Below, piece by piece: positions 48,759-59,539 of a stretch of DNA of 64,000 bases. The notes below the pieces were generated by a model. The model was not told the origin of the DNA. It made no database searches and saw only the letters and a list, made by a program, of their open reading frames with translations. The DNA comes from Pasteuria penetrans (GTDB lineage Bacteria > Bacillota > Bacilli > Thermoactinomycetales > Thermoactinomycetaceae): the NCBI RefSeq assembly GCF_900538055.1, contig NZ_UZAC03000001.1:1488001-1552000 (forward strand), written 5' to 3'. Made by a program: the position numbers and the translations under genes. The first letter of the stretch is position 1, and every line of letters starts with the position of its first letter.

Positions 48759-51194
48759 TTAGGTAGAAACACGATCCAGGATTACCAGCTTTCCATCCTG
48801 CTCATCAATAGTGATAGAACTACCAGCTTTAATATTTCCACGTAACATCTCTTCTGACAAACGATCCTCCACATTACGCTGGATGGAACGTAACAATGGT
48901 CTTGCCCCATAATTGGGATCATACCCGTCCTTAGCCAAATACTTCCGAGCGGCGGGCGTCACCTCAACATCTATATCCTTCTCCTCCAAACGCTGATGAA
49001 GACGCCCTATCATAAGGATAACAATTTCCTCGAGTTGCTCCTCTTCTAAGGCGCGGAACACAATGACATCATCAATTCGATTGAGGAACTCGGGCCGGAA
49101 ACTGCGCTTCAATTCATCCATCACTGTACTCTTCATATGTTCATAATCCTGTACACCCCCATGCTGGGTAAACCCGAGCCGCCCAGCCTTACCAAGCATG
49201 GAAGCACCCACATTAGAAGTCATAATGATGACGGTATTGCGCATATCCACCGTACGACCCTTCCCATCGGTCAAACGACCATCTTCGAGGACCTGTAGCA
49301 AAATATTGAAAACATCGGGATGGGCTTTTTCCACCTCATCAAATAAAACAACTGAATAGGGTTTTCGACGCACCTTCTCCGTCAACTGACCCCCCTCGTC
49401 GTGACCCACATACCCGGGCGGTGAACCCACAAGGCGGCTTGTCGCATGCTTCTCCATATACTCCGACATATCGATCCGGATCATGGCCTCATCATCACCA
49501 AAGATGGCCTCAGCCAGGGCGCGTGCCAGTTCCGTCTTGCCTACACCTGTGGGACCTAAAAAAATAAATGAACCAATAGGTTTTTTGGGATCCTTCAATC
49601 CGGCACGCGCCCTTCGGATGGAACGAGCAACAGATTTTACAGCCGCCCCTTGGCCCACGACACGTTCATGGAGAATATCCTCCATCTTCAAAAGTCGCTC
49701 CGACTCCGCTTCCGCCAATTTACTCACAGGTATACCTGTCCAGCTTGCCACAATATTGGCAATATCCTCACCCCCTACCGAGGTACTGGTACGGCCCTGA
49801 TCCTCCCTCCATTCCTTCTGCGTCAACTCCAACTTTTTCCTCAATTTCTGTTCCTTATCCCTTAGGGCAGCTGCCTCCTCGAACTCCTGGCTTTGAACAG
49901 CTGAATCTTTTTCCTTCTTCACTTTGCCCATTTCTTGCTCTAGCTGCCTTAATACAGGGGGAACCACATAGGAAGAAAGGCGTACCTTAGACGCTGCCTC
50001 GTCCACAAGATCAATCGCTTTATCGGGTAAAAATCGATCGGTAATATACCGGTCCGATAATCTCACCGCCTGCTCAATGGCTTCATCACTGATCTTCACG
50101 CGATGGTGGGCCTCGTAACGATCCCGCAAACCCCTGAGAATAAGAACTGCCTCCTCCATAGTAGGTTCCTCGACTAGGATCGGCTGAAAACGACGCTCTA
50201 GGGCAGCATCCTTTTCAATATACTTACGGTACTCATCCAGGGTTGTTGCACCCACACACTGCAACTCACCCCGTGCTAGGGCCGGCTTCAGAATATTGGA
50301 GGCGTCAATAGCGCCCTCTGCCCCACCTGCCCCAATGAGCGTATGTAATTCATCTACAAAGAGAATGACATTCCCCGCCTGTCGAATCTCGTCCATAATC
50401 TTTTTGAGTCGATCCTCAAATTCGCCTCGGTATTTGGTACCTGCCACCACAGTACCCATATCCAACGTCATCACACGCTTGCCACGCAATGTTTCAGGAA
50501 TCTCCGATTCAACAATCCGCTGGGCTAAACCCTCTGCCACAGCCGTTTTCCCGACACCAGGATCCCCGATGAGCACCGGATTGTTTTTTGTTCGTCGAGA
50601 GAGTACCTGAATTACACGTTCAATCTCCTTGTTCCGACCAATCACCGGATCCAACTTATGATCACGAGCTGCTGCCGTCAAATCGCGCGCTAAACCATCC
50701 AATGTGGGTGTAGTAGCTCCCCCCATCCCGGAAGTCTGATTGCCCGCTGGGGACTCGGTCCCCAGCAACTGTAATACCTGCTGACGCGCCTTATTCAGGC
50801 TCACACCCAAGTTGTTCAGTACTCGGGCTGCTATTCCCTCGCCTTCACGGATGAGCCCCAACAAAATATGTTCGGTACCTACATAGGTATGATTCAACCT
50901 GCGCGCTTCATCCATAGAGAGCTCAATGACTTTCTTAGCTCTCGGGGTGTAGGCAATGCTGTTCGAACTAGATTTACCCTTGCCAATCAGCGTTTCCACC
51001 TCGGAACGGATCTTGTCCAAACTCAGACCCAACATCACGAGTGCTTTGGAAGCAATCCCCTCCCCCTCACGTAACAACCCTAACAAAATATGCTCTGTAC
51101 CAATGTTGGCATGGGATAATTGGACCGTCTCCTCTTGTGCCAATGACAATACCTTTTGGGCCCTCTCCGTAAAACGACCGAACATGAAAGCCAT
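48759..51194 (-). CDS. clpC: ATP-dependent Clp protease ATP-binding subunit ClpC
   Basis: A Hsp100 unfoldase that feeds ClpP and acts with McsB-tagged substrates. It has 811 residues. Two N-terminal Clp-N repeats ([17 protein letters not shown] and [17 protein letters not shown]), a first AAA domain ([13 protein letters not shown]), a coiled-coil M domain with UVR-like sequence ([17 protein letters not shown]), and a second AAA domain ([13 protein letters not shown]). ATG 51194 has GGGAGGGAG upstream; a further ATG three codons in ([10 protein letters not shown]) matches Bacillus. It follows mcsB by 51 bases. Confidence 0.97.
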   Translation of the reverse strand: MAFMFGRFTERAQKVLSLAQEETVQLSHANIGTEHILLGLLREGEGIASKALVMLGLSLDKIRSEVETLIGKGKSSSNSIAYTPRAKKVIELSMDEARRLNHTYVGTEHILLGLIREGEGIAARVLNNLGVSLNKARQQVLQLLGTESPAGNQTSGMGGATTPTLDGLARDLTAAARDHKLDPVIGRNKEIERVIQVLSRRTKNNPVLIGDPGVGKTAVAEGLAQRIVESEIPETLRGKRVMTLDMGTVVAGTKYRGEFEDRLKKIMDEIRQAGNVILFVDELHTLIGAGGAEGAIDASNILKPALARGELQCVGATTLDEYRKYIEKDAALERRFQPILVEEPTMEEAVLILRGLRDRYEAHHRVKISDEAIEQAVRLSDRYITDRFLPDKAIDLVDEAASKVRLSSYVVPPVLRQLEQEMGKVKKEKDSAVQSQEFEEAAALRDKEQKLRKKLELTQKEWREDQGRTSTSVGGEDIANIVASWTGIPVSKLAEAESERLLKMEDILHERVVGQGAAVKSVARSIRRARAGLKDPKKPIGSFIFLGPTGVGKTELARALAEAIFGDDEAMIRIDMSEYMEKHATSRLVGSPPGYVGHDEGGQLTEKVRRKPYSVVLFDEVEKAHPDVFNILLQVLEDGRLTDGKGRTVDMRNTVIIMTSNVGASMLGKAGRLGFTQHGGVQDYEHMKSTVMDELKRSFRPEFLNRIDDVIVFRALEEEQLEEIVILMIGRLHQRLEEKDIDVEVTPAARKYLAKDGYDPNYGARPLLRSIQRNVEDRLSEEMLRGNIKAGSSITIDEQDGKLVILDRVST

Positions 51195-51245
51195 CGCTCC
51201 CTCCCACTTATCACAAGATTGAAAAACAAACCACACCCGTCCCAC

Positions 51246-52331
51246 TCAGGCGGACTGACCACTCCCCGGTTCCATCAACAGACGCTCACGCAACAATCGC
51301 GCCCTCCGTATGTCGCGCTCCTGGGGATCCAATTGTTCATCAGCATACTCCTGTAGAAAACCGGGCTGAATCATAACCATCATTTCGTTCATTACGCTCG
51401 CTGACACACCAGGCATCCAATCCAAGTCTACACCCAAACGAACATCAGACAGACGTTGCATAGCCTCTTTAGAATCCATAATATAAGCGTTGGCCAAAAG
51501 ACCATAGGAACGGTGGAGACGATCTCGTAAGGGAATCGCTGAATTTTGCACCAGTCGCTGCCTCGCCGACTGCTCGCGTTCAAGAACCTGGTTGACCACA
51601 TTCAACAATTTCTCAAGGATCTCGCTCTCCGATTGACCCAGGGTAACCTGATTGGATACCTGATACAGATGCCCCAATGCCTCACTGCCCTCACCATACA
51701 TCCCCCGCACTGCTAGCCCCACCTGAGTGATGGCTGGCAAAATGCGACTCAAATGCTGTGATATTGCTAAGGCAGGCAAGTGAAGCATGACGGAGGCACG
51801 GATCCCGGTACCCACATTCGTGGGGCAACTGGTGAGATAACCGCAGGGTTCATCAAAAGCAAAAGCTAGGTGTTTCTCCAACCAGTCGTCAATCTGATTG
51901 GCCAATCCCCATGCCTCCTGCAACTGTAGGCCTGGATATAAGCACTGAATCCTAATATGGTCCTCCTCGTTGATCATCAAGCTAACAGATTCGTTCGTGC
52001 TCACGATCACCGCCCCATTACGCGACTCCTCCGCTAACACAGGGCTAATCAAATGCTTCTCCACCAATACTTGCTTTTCCAAACTACTCAGATCACACAT
52101 ACGAATGAGCTGTGCCTCCCGCAACACACCTGGGGGGGAAGCATGTATAAGTAGATCATGCAAACGCTGTATCACCTGCTCGGCCTGGGCAGTGGGAATG
52201 ACCATGGGAAAAGGCAAATCAGCTAGGTTACGTGCAATGCGAACACGACTACTGAAAACAATCTCCGCTTGTGGACCCGTCACCCGCATCCAGCCACTGA
52301 TGGCACGCTTCATAAACTGCTCCAGAGACAT
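51246..52331 (-). CDS. mcsB: Protein arginine kinase McsB
   Basis: Phosphorylates arginines on proteins, marking them for ClpCP. It has 361 residues. The phosphagen-kinase-like core has FSSRVRIARNL, SCPTNVGTGIRASVMLHLPA and the C-terminal RDIRRA motif that binds phosphoarginine allosterically (RDxxRA). ATG 52331 has AAGGAG upstream. It sits between mcsA and clpC as usual. Confidence 0.95.
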   Translation of the reverse strand: MSLEQFMKRAISGWMRVTGPQAEIVFSSRVRIARNLADLPFPMVIPTAQAEQVIQRLHDLLIHASPPGVLREAQLIRMCDLSSLEKQVLVEKHLISPVLAEESRNGAVIVSTNESVSLMINEEDHIRIQCLYPGLQLQEAWGLANQIDDWLEKHLAFAFDEPCGYLTSCPTNVGTGIRASVMLHLPALAISQHLSRILPAITQVGLAVRGMYGEGSEALGHLYQVSNQVTLGQSESEILEKLLNVVNQVLEREQSARQRLVQNSAIPLRDRLHRSYGLLANAYIMDSKEAMQRLSDVRLGVDLDWMPGVSASVMNEMMVMIQPGFLQEYADEQLDPQERDIRRARLLRERLLMEPGSGQSA

Positions 52332-52369
52332 CGTTATCTCTCCTTCTTTACCCCTTGCCTCCACAATCC

Positions 52370-52933
52370 CTAGATGGCAGTACCATTCGAACTTTCCCCT
52401 ATCGTGTGATCACGCAAACGCTCCTGCAGGGAACGAATCCGATCCCGCAGCCGGGCCGCATCCTCAAAATTTTCCGCCTGAATCTTATGATCTAGCTCCT
52501 GCTTCAACCGCTCTAACTCCCTACGCACCTTCAACTCACCCTGCGTCCGTTCCGGTACCTTTCCTCGATGGACGATATTACCATGCACACGACGCAACAA
52601 GGGATCGAGCCGATTCCGAAAAGTTTTGTAACATCGAGCACATCCAAATCGCCCTATCTTGCTGAATTGCTGATACGTCAACCCACACAAGGGACAGCGA
52701 CGGGACAATGGGTCATTAGCACCCAAATCCCCACTACCCCCTGTTTGTGACATATCCATATTGAGAAGACCAGACAATAACTGATGAAAGGAAAAACCCT
52801 CCTCCCACCCCATCATGGCATCCCCACGCGCACGGGCACACACCTCACAAAGGTGCAATTCCGACTTATTCCCATTGATTACCTTTGTATAATGTAACAT
52901 GGCCGGCCTTTTTCCGCATTCGGGACACAACAT
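52370..52933 (-). CDS. mcsA: McsA, activator of the McsB kinase
   Basis: A zinc protein that activates McsB. The 187 residues have four CxxC pairs (CPEC and CEVC; CPLC and CARC) and a C-terminal UVR domain (DHKIQAENFEDAARLRDRIR). ATG 52933 has AAGGAG 10 bases upstream. In Bacillus ctsR is directly upstream; here there is none. Confidence 0.94.
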   Translation of the reverse strand: MLCPECGKRPAMLHYTKVINGNKSELHLCEVCARARGDAMMGWEEGFSFHQLLSGLLNMDMSQTGGSGDLGANDPLSRRCPLCGLTYQQFSKIGRFGCARCYKTFRNRLDPLLRRVHGNIVHRGKVPERTQGELKVRRELERLKQELDHKIQAENFEDAARLRDRIRSLQERLRDHTIGESSNGTAI

Positions 52934-53035
52934 AGAAACAGGACTCCTTCCCCGAAACAATATCTTACCTATAGATATTTTTAAGAAAAACACACCAACC
53001 CTTGACAAACTACAACGACCCCAATGAACCGTTCC

Positions 53036-53161
53036 TTACCCTATCCACCACCGATACCAGTGTACGAAAAGGAAGCTTATCCCTACAACACTAAATGAGA
53101 TCGAAAACATTAAGGAAATAAAAACACTCTGGGACACATTGTCCGCATGAAATAAAATCAT
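53036..53161 (-). CDS. Possible 41-residue membrane peptide upstream of mcsA
   Basis: A short frame reading MILFHADNVSQSV with a membrane segment FISLMFSISFSVVGISFLFV and an aromatic end HWYRWWIG. It has no clear ribosome site. It occupies the place where ctsR is expected but does not resemble CtsR. Confidence 0.25.
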   Translation of the reverse strand: MILFHADNVSQSVFISLMFSISFSVVGISFLFVHWYRWWIG

Positions 53162-54473
53162 CGTATTCAGTCGAGAAAATACAGTTCACAAACCCGGAAA
53201 AAGACGGGGCAAAACCCCCTTACGAAAACAATCACCCTACCCAAGCGTACCAGTCGTAGACAGGTCTTAGCAAGCAAACCTGCCCGCCAATGGAGGAGCC
53301 CTTTACTGAAGAACCCCCAACCCCTGAAAAGGATAGGTCCCCTGTTTCGACATCAACTGCGCCTTCCAGTGCTTTCCCCCAATGGTTCGCTTTACTAATC
53401 TCTCTGATTCACACCTGACAGGGTCATGCCCTGCCTTTTCCTAGATCGCTCACAACCGGGGCACTTTACCCCAGCAACACTAGGCGGTTTGTAACCTGCT
53501 ACCTATCAGCCGGTTACGAAGGGCCGAGCAACCTTCATCTCTTGAACGACTTCGCTACCGCGGAAAGGAACGATCCGACAACTACCGCCCAGAATATCGG
53601 CTCCTTCCTCGACCTATAATAAAATTTAATAAACATAGAAAGGTTATTTGATAGTACTTGCTCTTTCATCCAATGCCCCCTTAATCAATAGATCAGCACT
53701 ATATTTCGCAATAAACAGTTTATTCATATTATTAAATATCAACTAATGATATTTATGTTTCATTGGTTAAAAACGTGGTAATAAATAATAGAAAATACAT
53801 CCATCCTTGTTGTATAATCTTCCTTATCATAGGCAAAAAACTAGAGGACCGATGACTCCCCAGCATTATAACACAATACCGAATAACTACGGAACAAAGA
53901 AGATAGAAAAAAAGAAATTTTTTCAAAATCGTCTGTTATCCACGGTGGACCCTAATAACCCTTCCGATGTGGAATTGGTTTACACCCTCCTCGTCCTTTT
54001 CTTCACGGAGACCTCTGCATAGGGAGAGATACGGCGGTTACCACCACAATACAATAGAGGGGCCATGCAAACATGTACTCATCCCATTGGTTATGGACAT
54101 AATTAGGGAGTTTCTGGAATATAGCAATCGTATGCTGATCGATCAACTCCCATGCTAGGGTCCTTTTTTTGATGGGAATCGTTGATATGGACCCCAGTTT
54201 TTATCGGATGGATTCAACCCTTATCGACAGCTGTATCAGGAAACTGAGCCGCAATATGTTGATTTTCTTGGTTCTTGGGATTGCAGTTCATATGATGGGC
54301 CCAACTTGCTCTCCCCCCTTCCTTCCGAAGGGAAAATCTTCTTGCATCCTGATGGCAAATGGTAACGAAACTCAGACCCGTTCCTATAGGTCCCTCCTTC
54401 TCCTTCCAACATACTGTTGTAAAGGGTAATAGGGAAAGAGGGTTGAACAGGAAGGGCAAAAAAAACTCCATGG
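53162..54473. other. Island upstream of mcsA
   Basis: Contains R1 copy E (53320-53620), A/T-only sequence at 53625-53790, and short plus-strand frames at 53807 and 54169 without homology or clear ribosome sites. No ctsR. Confidence 0.4.
53320..53620 (-). repeat. Dispersed structured repeat R1, copy E (reversed)
   Basis: On the minus strand: CTGATAGGTAGCAGG, AAACCGCCTAGTGTTGCTGG, GATCTAGGAAAAGGCAGG, AAAGCGAACCATTGGG and GATGTCGAAACAGG. It shares its 5' flank (GGATCGTT, AAGTCGTTCAAGAGATGAAG) with copy D. Confidence 0.6.
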
Positions 54474-55010
54474 GGTTGGCATCCCAGATTTGGTGTCGGG
54501 GCCCCATAGGGGCCTTTTTTTATTCCCCCTGCTTTATCTGATGACCCATCTCTGAATTTATTTTTTTATTAATTATTTCAATATAATATATAATAAAATC
54601 TAAATTGGCCCTAATTACCATATATATCCATTCTCCCCCGTCACTTTCCCCTCATGTAGAACCCCTTTGTTGGACCTGTCTTAGTTACTCCCAGTTGAAA
54701 TCCCTTGCAGAGAGGGATTTTTTTCCTCTGGATCCTTGTTCCCCATTAGGGCAGGCAAGGGGGGGTTCCCTCCTGAACCCTCCCAACAAGCCCCCTTACT
54801 CTCCGTCTTCTCTACAAAGAGTCCTAACGGACCCCTCTTTCCTTGAAAAGAGCCCCTCGACCTCTCTCTCTACCATTACTCATAGTGGTGGTCCCAAAGG
54901 TTCCCTACCTACCCTGTTTTTTTATTGTGCGATTCTCGAAGTATCATAGACAAAGTTCCTTGCAAATATTATAATATATATTATAAATTTCTAAATTTAT
55001 AATAGAGAGA

Positions 55011-56013
55011 ATGACACAACACACAGACAGGTTGCAGTTCCATCACGATTCCCTTTCCTATAGTACGGAAGGGAGGATTCGAATCCGTTCTTGTGAAGCG
55101 TTATCAGAAATGTACCCACTGTTGGTTGGAGAAATTGTACCCCTCTGTGCTGATTCTATATCCCTGCAGAATTTGTCGAAACGATCCCCGTTGTTATGCC
55201 ATAGTGATATCCCCCCGCGCCACTCTTTCCCGTCAGTTTAGACGATATGATGATTCCCATCTAAGTGTATGAAATCAACGTTCCCTACAGGGTGACAGCT
55301 ATGGCTTCCTTCAGGCGAATAGCTACCCTACACATAGGTTCGTGGCCGGGGACTCGTAACCATATACATCGTCAATAGGATTCAGCAACCGAAATGGTGT
55401 TCGCATCCAGGACATTTTGTACTATGGATCGATCAGCCAGAATGCGTTCAGACCTGGCGCAGGGTCTTTCAAAATCTCCGTTCACGCGGGGGTTTACATA
55501 CAATAAACCCCCGATTACTACAGATGCCCATGACGGCCTCATACAGGCTATACAAGAGGAGTACCCCCTGTCCGATTGGCAACATTGTATAGCCCATTGG
55601 ACCCGAAATCTGCGGAAGGCGGCCCTAAAGCGGGATCGTCCCCCTATCGCGGGATGGGGATCCCTCTCAGAAAGAATTCGTGGGGAGGTTTGGGAAGCCC
55701 CTAACCGGGAAGTAGCCCATAAGATGGCCATGGAGATTTATCATGAATACCCCTCCTTTGCACCTCGTACCATGAGGATTTTTCAAAAGGGGTGGGTTGC
55801 TCCAGACTACGATTCACCTTCGCCACGATGAAAACGATTGCATGGCCTATCGTACCACCAATATCACGAAACGATGGAATGGGGAGATCAGGCGTTGCAC
55901 AAAAAAAGTTCGCTGCCATCCGACCTCGGGTGCTCTTCATCAAACGGTGGGTCTTTGCGTACCAAATACACAGCAGAAAACAACGGGAAAAAGCCATGCG
56001 AAGGATGGGTTGA
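55011..56013 (+). pseudogene. IS256/MULE-type transposase, frameshifted remnant
   Basis: Three frames together cover one transposase. The first has a zinc-ribbon-like part, KCTHCWLEKLYP then YPCRICRND (about 55090-55190). The second (55394-55831) has the IS256 second-aspartate region TTDAHDGLIQAIQEEYPLSD and WQHCIAHWTRNLRKAAL. The third (about 55797-56010) has the C-terminal AYRTTNITKRWNGEIRR. Frameshifts and stops separate them, so no active enzyme is made. Confidence 0.8.
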
Positions 56014-56260
56014 TTATAATATCCCGAAATATTTTATATCTGGTTTATATTGATCGTTCTATATAACAATATTTTATTAATAAATATATAAAGCCGGGGC
56101 TTCTTATGGGAATGCCGGAAATAGGTACCAGAGAAGTCGTCCTATATAATTTCAAAATATTTACACATTTACCCAATTATACAGAACCGTAGCCTTCGCG
56201 CATTTTACCTTTTATATTCTTCATAAACAATATTATTGGTAAGAAAATATCACCGGGGGA

Positions 56261-56333
56261 GCGATTCGCAAGCAAGGATAAGGAACCCCAAATCACCCAT
56301 TTTTGAGGATGACACCATATTTGGAATGCAACC
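56261..56333 (-). repeat. R3 element end (right end of the IS256-like element)
   Basis: The reverse complement runs from GGTTGCATTCC through GGTGATTTGGGGTTCCTTAT to TTGCTTGCGAATCGC and matches the R3 ends at 28718, 34320 and 35861. Confidence 0.65.
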
Positions 56334-56375
56334 CCTTACTCTCCCCCCGCCGGATAAAAAATATCAATCATCCCC

Positions 56376-56957
56376 TCATCGAATAACCCCCGGCTTGAGA
56401 TTCCCTATGTAGGGGAGGTTACGATACCTACCTGCATAATCCAATCCGTAACCCACCACAAAACCAGAATCTTCCGTAAGTAGAAAACCATAGTCTTCAG
56501 ATGGAATCTCTATACCTCGACAGTCCAATCTCACAAGCAATGAAACCACACGTAATGAGGAGACACGACGCCCTCGTAAAAGATCTAGTAAGTAATCCAA
56601 AGTCCTCCCCGAATCAATGATATCCTCTACTAAAATCACATCGCGACCCTCAACAGAGATACTGAGATCCTTAACCATTCTCACCACACCTGAGGACCTG
56701 TCCTGATCTCCGTAACTGGAGACAGCAACGAAGTCAACCTCCACTTGTCCGTCTACGAACCGGACCAAATCAGCCAAAAAAACAAAGGCCCCCTTAAGCA
56801 CACAAACATAAAGGGGGCTCTTATCACGGTAGAGGTTGCTTAAATGCTTCCCCAAAACCGCAAGACGCTGCTGAATTTGTTCCGGTGTGTATAGAACATT
56901 CTTAATATCCGGATGGGGAATCGATCCCTTCCCCACAAAGACCCGCGTTTCTTCCAT
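56376..56957 (-). CDS. hpt: Hypoxanthine phosphoribosyltransferase
   Basis: Purine salvage enzyme converting hypoxanthine (and guanine) with PRPP. The 193 residues contain the PRPP loop VILVEDIIDSGRTL, CVLKGAFVFLADLVR and the C-terminal FVVGYGLDYAGRYRNLPYIG. The C-terminal hood keeps the family pattern. In Bacillus hpt lies near tilS-ftsH upstream of coaX; here it is between the island and a GrpE-like gene. Confidence 0.95.
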   Translation of the reverse strand: MEETRVFVGKGSIPHPDIKNVLYTPEQIQQRLAVLGKHLSNLYRDKSPLYVCVLKGAFVFLADLVRFVDGQVEVDFVAVSSYGDQDRSSGVVRMVKDLSISVEGRDVILVEDIIDSGRTLDYLLDLLRGRRVSSLRVVSLLVRLDCRGIEIPSEDYGFLLTEDSGFVVGYGLDYAGRYRNLPYIGNLKPGVIR

Positions 56958-57111
56958 ACCCGGGCATACCCCCTATACTATACTCTACGCACTATCACTC
57001 CTGACAGGGAGTAAAAAACTACGGAATTCCTAATCGGTCCTGTATCTAAACCTCGCACGGGAAAACAACAAATCCATTCCTTTTAAAAAATTATAAAATA
57101 GCCCCCATGAA

Positions 57112-57762
57112 TCATTCCCCAGCGGGAACTGCTCTATTCTCATATCTGCTAACAATTACATCCTCTAAACGTAGAACCCTATTTCCGTGCCAAAATCCAT
57201 GGCGTACTACACCTAATACTTTCCCATTCTCCTCTACCGCATCAGTAGGAACCACCTCAACCGCTCGTTGCACCCTTTCATCAAACTTTGGGGATGTCGT
57301 ATGCATAGGCTCCACATCACATCGGTAGAGAATCATTGCCAGTTCCTCACTTAAGGAACGCAGGAGATCTGCAGCCCCACTGGAAGAGGTGGAACTCCCC
57401 GATTTCTCTTCCTTATACATGTAATTCATTTTATCCAAAAAAAGAAGTAAATCCAATAATACCGAACGATGCGACGATACAAACCTCTCCCTATTGTATT
57501 CCTGTTGGAGCCCAGATACCTTCTCCTCCAACAATTGCTCGTATCGTGAGGATTGCTCCATCAGCACCCCTCTAAGCCCTGCTACATCCTCCTGCAATGC
57601 AGTTGCCCAAGTAGGGGACAATGCGGTGGTACCAGAACCCCCCACGGAACCACTGCCCCTCTTATTAGATCTACTACACGGTAAACGTTTATGACTCCCC
57701 ATACATACGCCGGAAGGGGGGGAGGAAGGCATAATCCTCCTTCTCTCATCACTCACAACCAT
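57112..57762 (-). CDS. GrpE-like protein
   Basis: A coiled-coil segment (WATALQEDVAGLRGVLMEQS) is followed by a domain with the GrpE beta-domain pattern: PMHTTSPKFDERVQRAVEVV, then VRHGFWHGNRVLRLEDVIVS. GrpE is the nucleotide exchange factor of DnaK, but here there is no dnaK or hrcA next door and the sequence is quite diverged, so it may be a paralogue. A low-complexity Ser/Gly linker (SGSSTSSSG) is inserted in the helical part. The start is uncertain: ATG 57762, or ATG 57732 just after AAGGAGG. Confidence 0.6.
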   Translation of the reverse strand: MVVSDERRRIMPSSPPSGVCMGSHKRLPCSRSNKRGSGSVGGSGTTALSPTWATALQEDVAGLRGVLMEQSSRYEQLLEEKVSGLQQEYNRERFVSSHRSVLLDLLLFLDKMNYMYKEEKSGSSTSSSGAADLLRSLSEELAMILYRCDVEPMHTTSPKFDERVQRAVEVVPTDAVEENGKVLGVVRHGFWHGNRVLRLEDVIVSRYENRAVPAGE

Positions 57763-57966
57763 AATAAGGACCCTATACCTCCCACTACGAGATCAAAACT
57801 ACCAAAAAGGGTTCATCCTACCTCCAAATCCTGAGGAACACAAGAATAAGGAAGCAAAAACGTCCCCTCAGTCCCATTGTAGATCAAATATTTAGTAAAA
57901 ACAACCATATATACCAATTTATCATAAACAATATAATTACCAAACAAAAAGATGATAATTACAATA

Positions 57967-59526
57967 TCAAACTCCACCAGAAGAAGGGGAAGATTCCCTC
58001 ATATGAGGAAACAAGAGCACATCACGAATGGAAGGAGAATCCGTCAACAACATAATCAACCGATCGATACCTATCCCCAAACCCCCTGTAGGCGGCATCC
58101 CATATTCCAGTGCTTCCAGGAACTCCTCATCCATTGGATGGGCCTCCTCATCCCCCTGCTGCTTGGCCTCCACCTGTGCCAGGAAACGATCCCGCTGATC
58201 TATAGGGTCATTCAATTCTGAAAAAGCATTGGCATACTCCCGACCCCCAATCCACAACTCGAATCGGTCCGTAAACCTTGGATCATCCCCACACCGCTTC
58301 GCCAAGGGGGAAATTTCGATTGGATACCGGTAAACAAAGGTAGGCTGCACCAGGGTTGGCTCCACAAAGGCCGCGAAAAAAGCCTCTAGAACATGACCAA
58401 ATCCCGCATGCGGATGCACCACGACCCCCTTTTTCCTAGCCAGGGACCGCGCTTGGGAATTCGTCAGGGTCTGGGTGAAATCGATGCCTGTCTCCTTCTC
58501 TACCAGTTCCGTCATCGTGCGGCGTGCCCAAGGAGCCCGCAATTGGATTTCCCGCCCTTGATACGAAACCTCTGTAGTCCCACAAACAATCTGGGCACAG
58601 TGGGCAAACAGGTTTTCCGTGAGCTCCATCATGCCCTCATAATCACTATATGCCTGATATAACTCCAAAGCCGTAAATTCGGGATTATGCCGCGCGGATA
58701 CACCCTCATTTCGGTAAACCCTGCCAAGCTCATATACACGCTCCATACCACCCACGATAAGCTTTTTCAGAGGAAGCTCGGGGGCTATACGTAAATAGAA
58801 GGGACGATTCAAAGCGTTATGGTGGGTTTCAAAAGGACGGGCCGCTGCCCCACCAGCCAAGGGATGTAGTGTCGGTGTTTCCACCTCAATAAAACCACGA
58901 TGATCCAAAAATTTGCGAATCGCTTTTAAGAGCATTGCACGAGATAAAAATACCTGTCGTACCTGCGAATGTATAATCAGATCGAGATATCTTTTCCGAT
59001 AACGTTGTTCCACATCACGTAGTCCATGATATTTTTCGGGTAGGGGACGAAGGGCCTTGCTTAATAAAACCAGCCCCACAACACGGAGGCTGAGCTCACC
59101 ACGCCGGGTCCTAAAAAGCACACCACGGACAAAGATGAAATCACCGCGATCCAAATGCTTAAATCGTTCGTAGTCTTCCTCACCAAGAACATCCCTACGG
59201 ATGTAGAGTTGAAACGAGCCAGAGTGGTCCTGTAGGGTGGCAAAGGAGGCTTTACCCTGAACCCGCTTTATCATCAACCGCCCCCTTAGACTCACGGAGG
59301 GGGAAGAGGCTTCCAAATCCTGGGCCGTAGCTTCCCCATAGGCTTGGGAAAGTTCCGATATAGGGTGAGTTGGCTCCTCCCCCCGCCCCCCAAAAGGATC
59401 CACACCCTGAGCACGCAGGTGGTCTACCTTGGCACGACGCACCACTCGTTCGTCCGTAGAAAGACCCCGTTCTTCCCCAACAGATCCCTCTCTGTGGGGT
59501 TCCCCTTGTTTTGTCATACCCTTCAT
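57967..59526 (-). CDS. lysS: Lysine-tRNA ligase (class II)
   Basis: Charges tRNA-Lys. The 519 residues have the N-terminal OB anticodon domain (GRLMIKRVQGKASFATLQDH), motif 2 (YRNEGVSARHNPEFTALELY) and motif 3 (GIGIDRLIMLLTDSPSIRDV), and end PHMR plus a short tail. ATG 59526 follows GGAG with a 5-base spacer. It lies 13 bases after dusB. Confidence 0.97.
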   Translation of the reverse strand: MKGMTKQGEPHREGSVGEERGLSTDERVVRRAKVDHLRAQGVDPFGGRGEEPTHPISELSQAYGEATAQDLEASSPSVSLRGRLMIKRVQGKASFATLQDHSGSFQLYIRRDVLGEEDYERFKHLDRGDFIFVRGVLFRTRRGELSLRVVGLVLLSKALRPLPEKYHGLRDVEQRYRKRYLDLIIHSQVRQVFLSRAMLLKAIRKFLDHRGFIEVETPTLHPLAGGAAARPFETHHNALNRPFYLRIAPELPLKKLIVGGMERVYELGRVYRNEGVSARHNPEFTALELYQAYSDYEGMMELTENLFAHCAQIVCGTTEVSYQGREIQLRAPWARRTMTELVEKETGIDFTQTLTNSQARSLARKKGVVVHPHAGFGHVLEAFFAAFVEPTLVQPTFVYRYPIEISPLAKRCGDDPRFTDRFELWIGGREYANAFSELNDPIDQRDRFLAQVEAKQQGDEEAHPMDEEFLEALEYGMPPTGGLGIGIDRLIMLLTDSPSIRDVLLFPHMRESSPSSGGV

Positions 59527-59539
59527 CCTTTCTCCATTT

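Larger units (their letters stand above)
54474..56333 (+). mobile_element. Mutator/IS256-like insertion element, decayed
   Basis: The left end GGTTGGCATCCCAGATTTGG (54474) and the right end, whose reverse complement is GGTTGCATTCCAAATATGGT (56333), form terminal inverted repeats of about 23 bases. Between them lies a transposase remnant of the IS256/MULE type. The leader of about 500 bases has a GGGGCCCC hairpin and a TATAAT-rich promoter region (TTGCAAATATTATAATATAT). The right end also carries the longer R3 sequence (56261-56333). No target duplication is visible in the flanks. Confidence 0.7.

Noticed and set aside
52984-53012. TTGTCA...TTAAAA as a promoter for mcsA
   Set aside because: The spacing is 18 and the -10 is poor; without transcript data I do not list it as a feature.
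55701-55997. Minus-strand frame of 98 codons
   Set aside because: It is antisense to the transposase remnant, whose plus-strand reading has clear IS256-family motifs.
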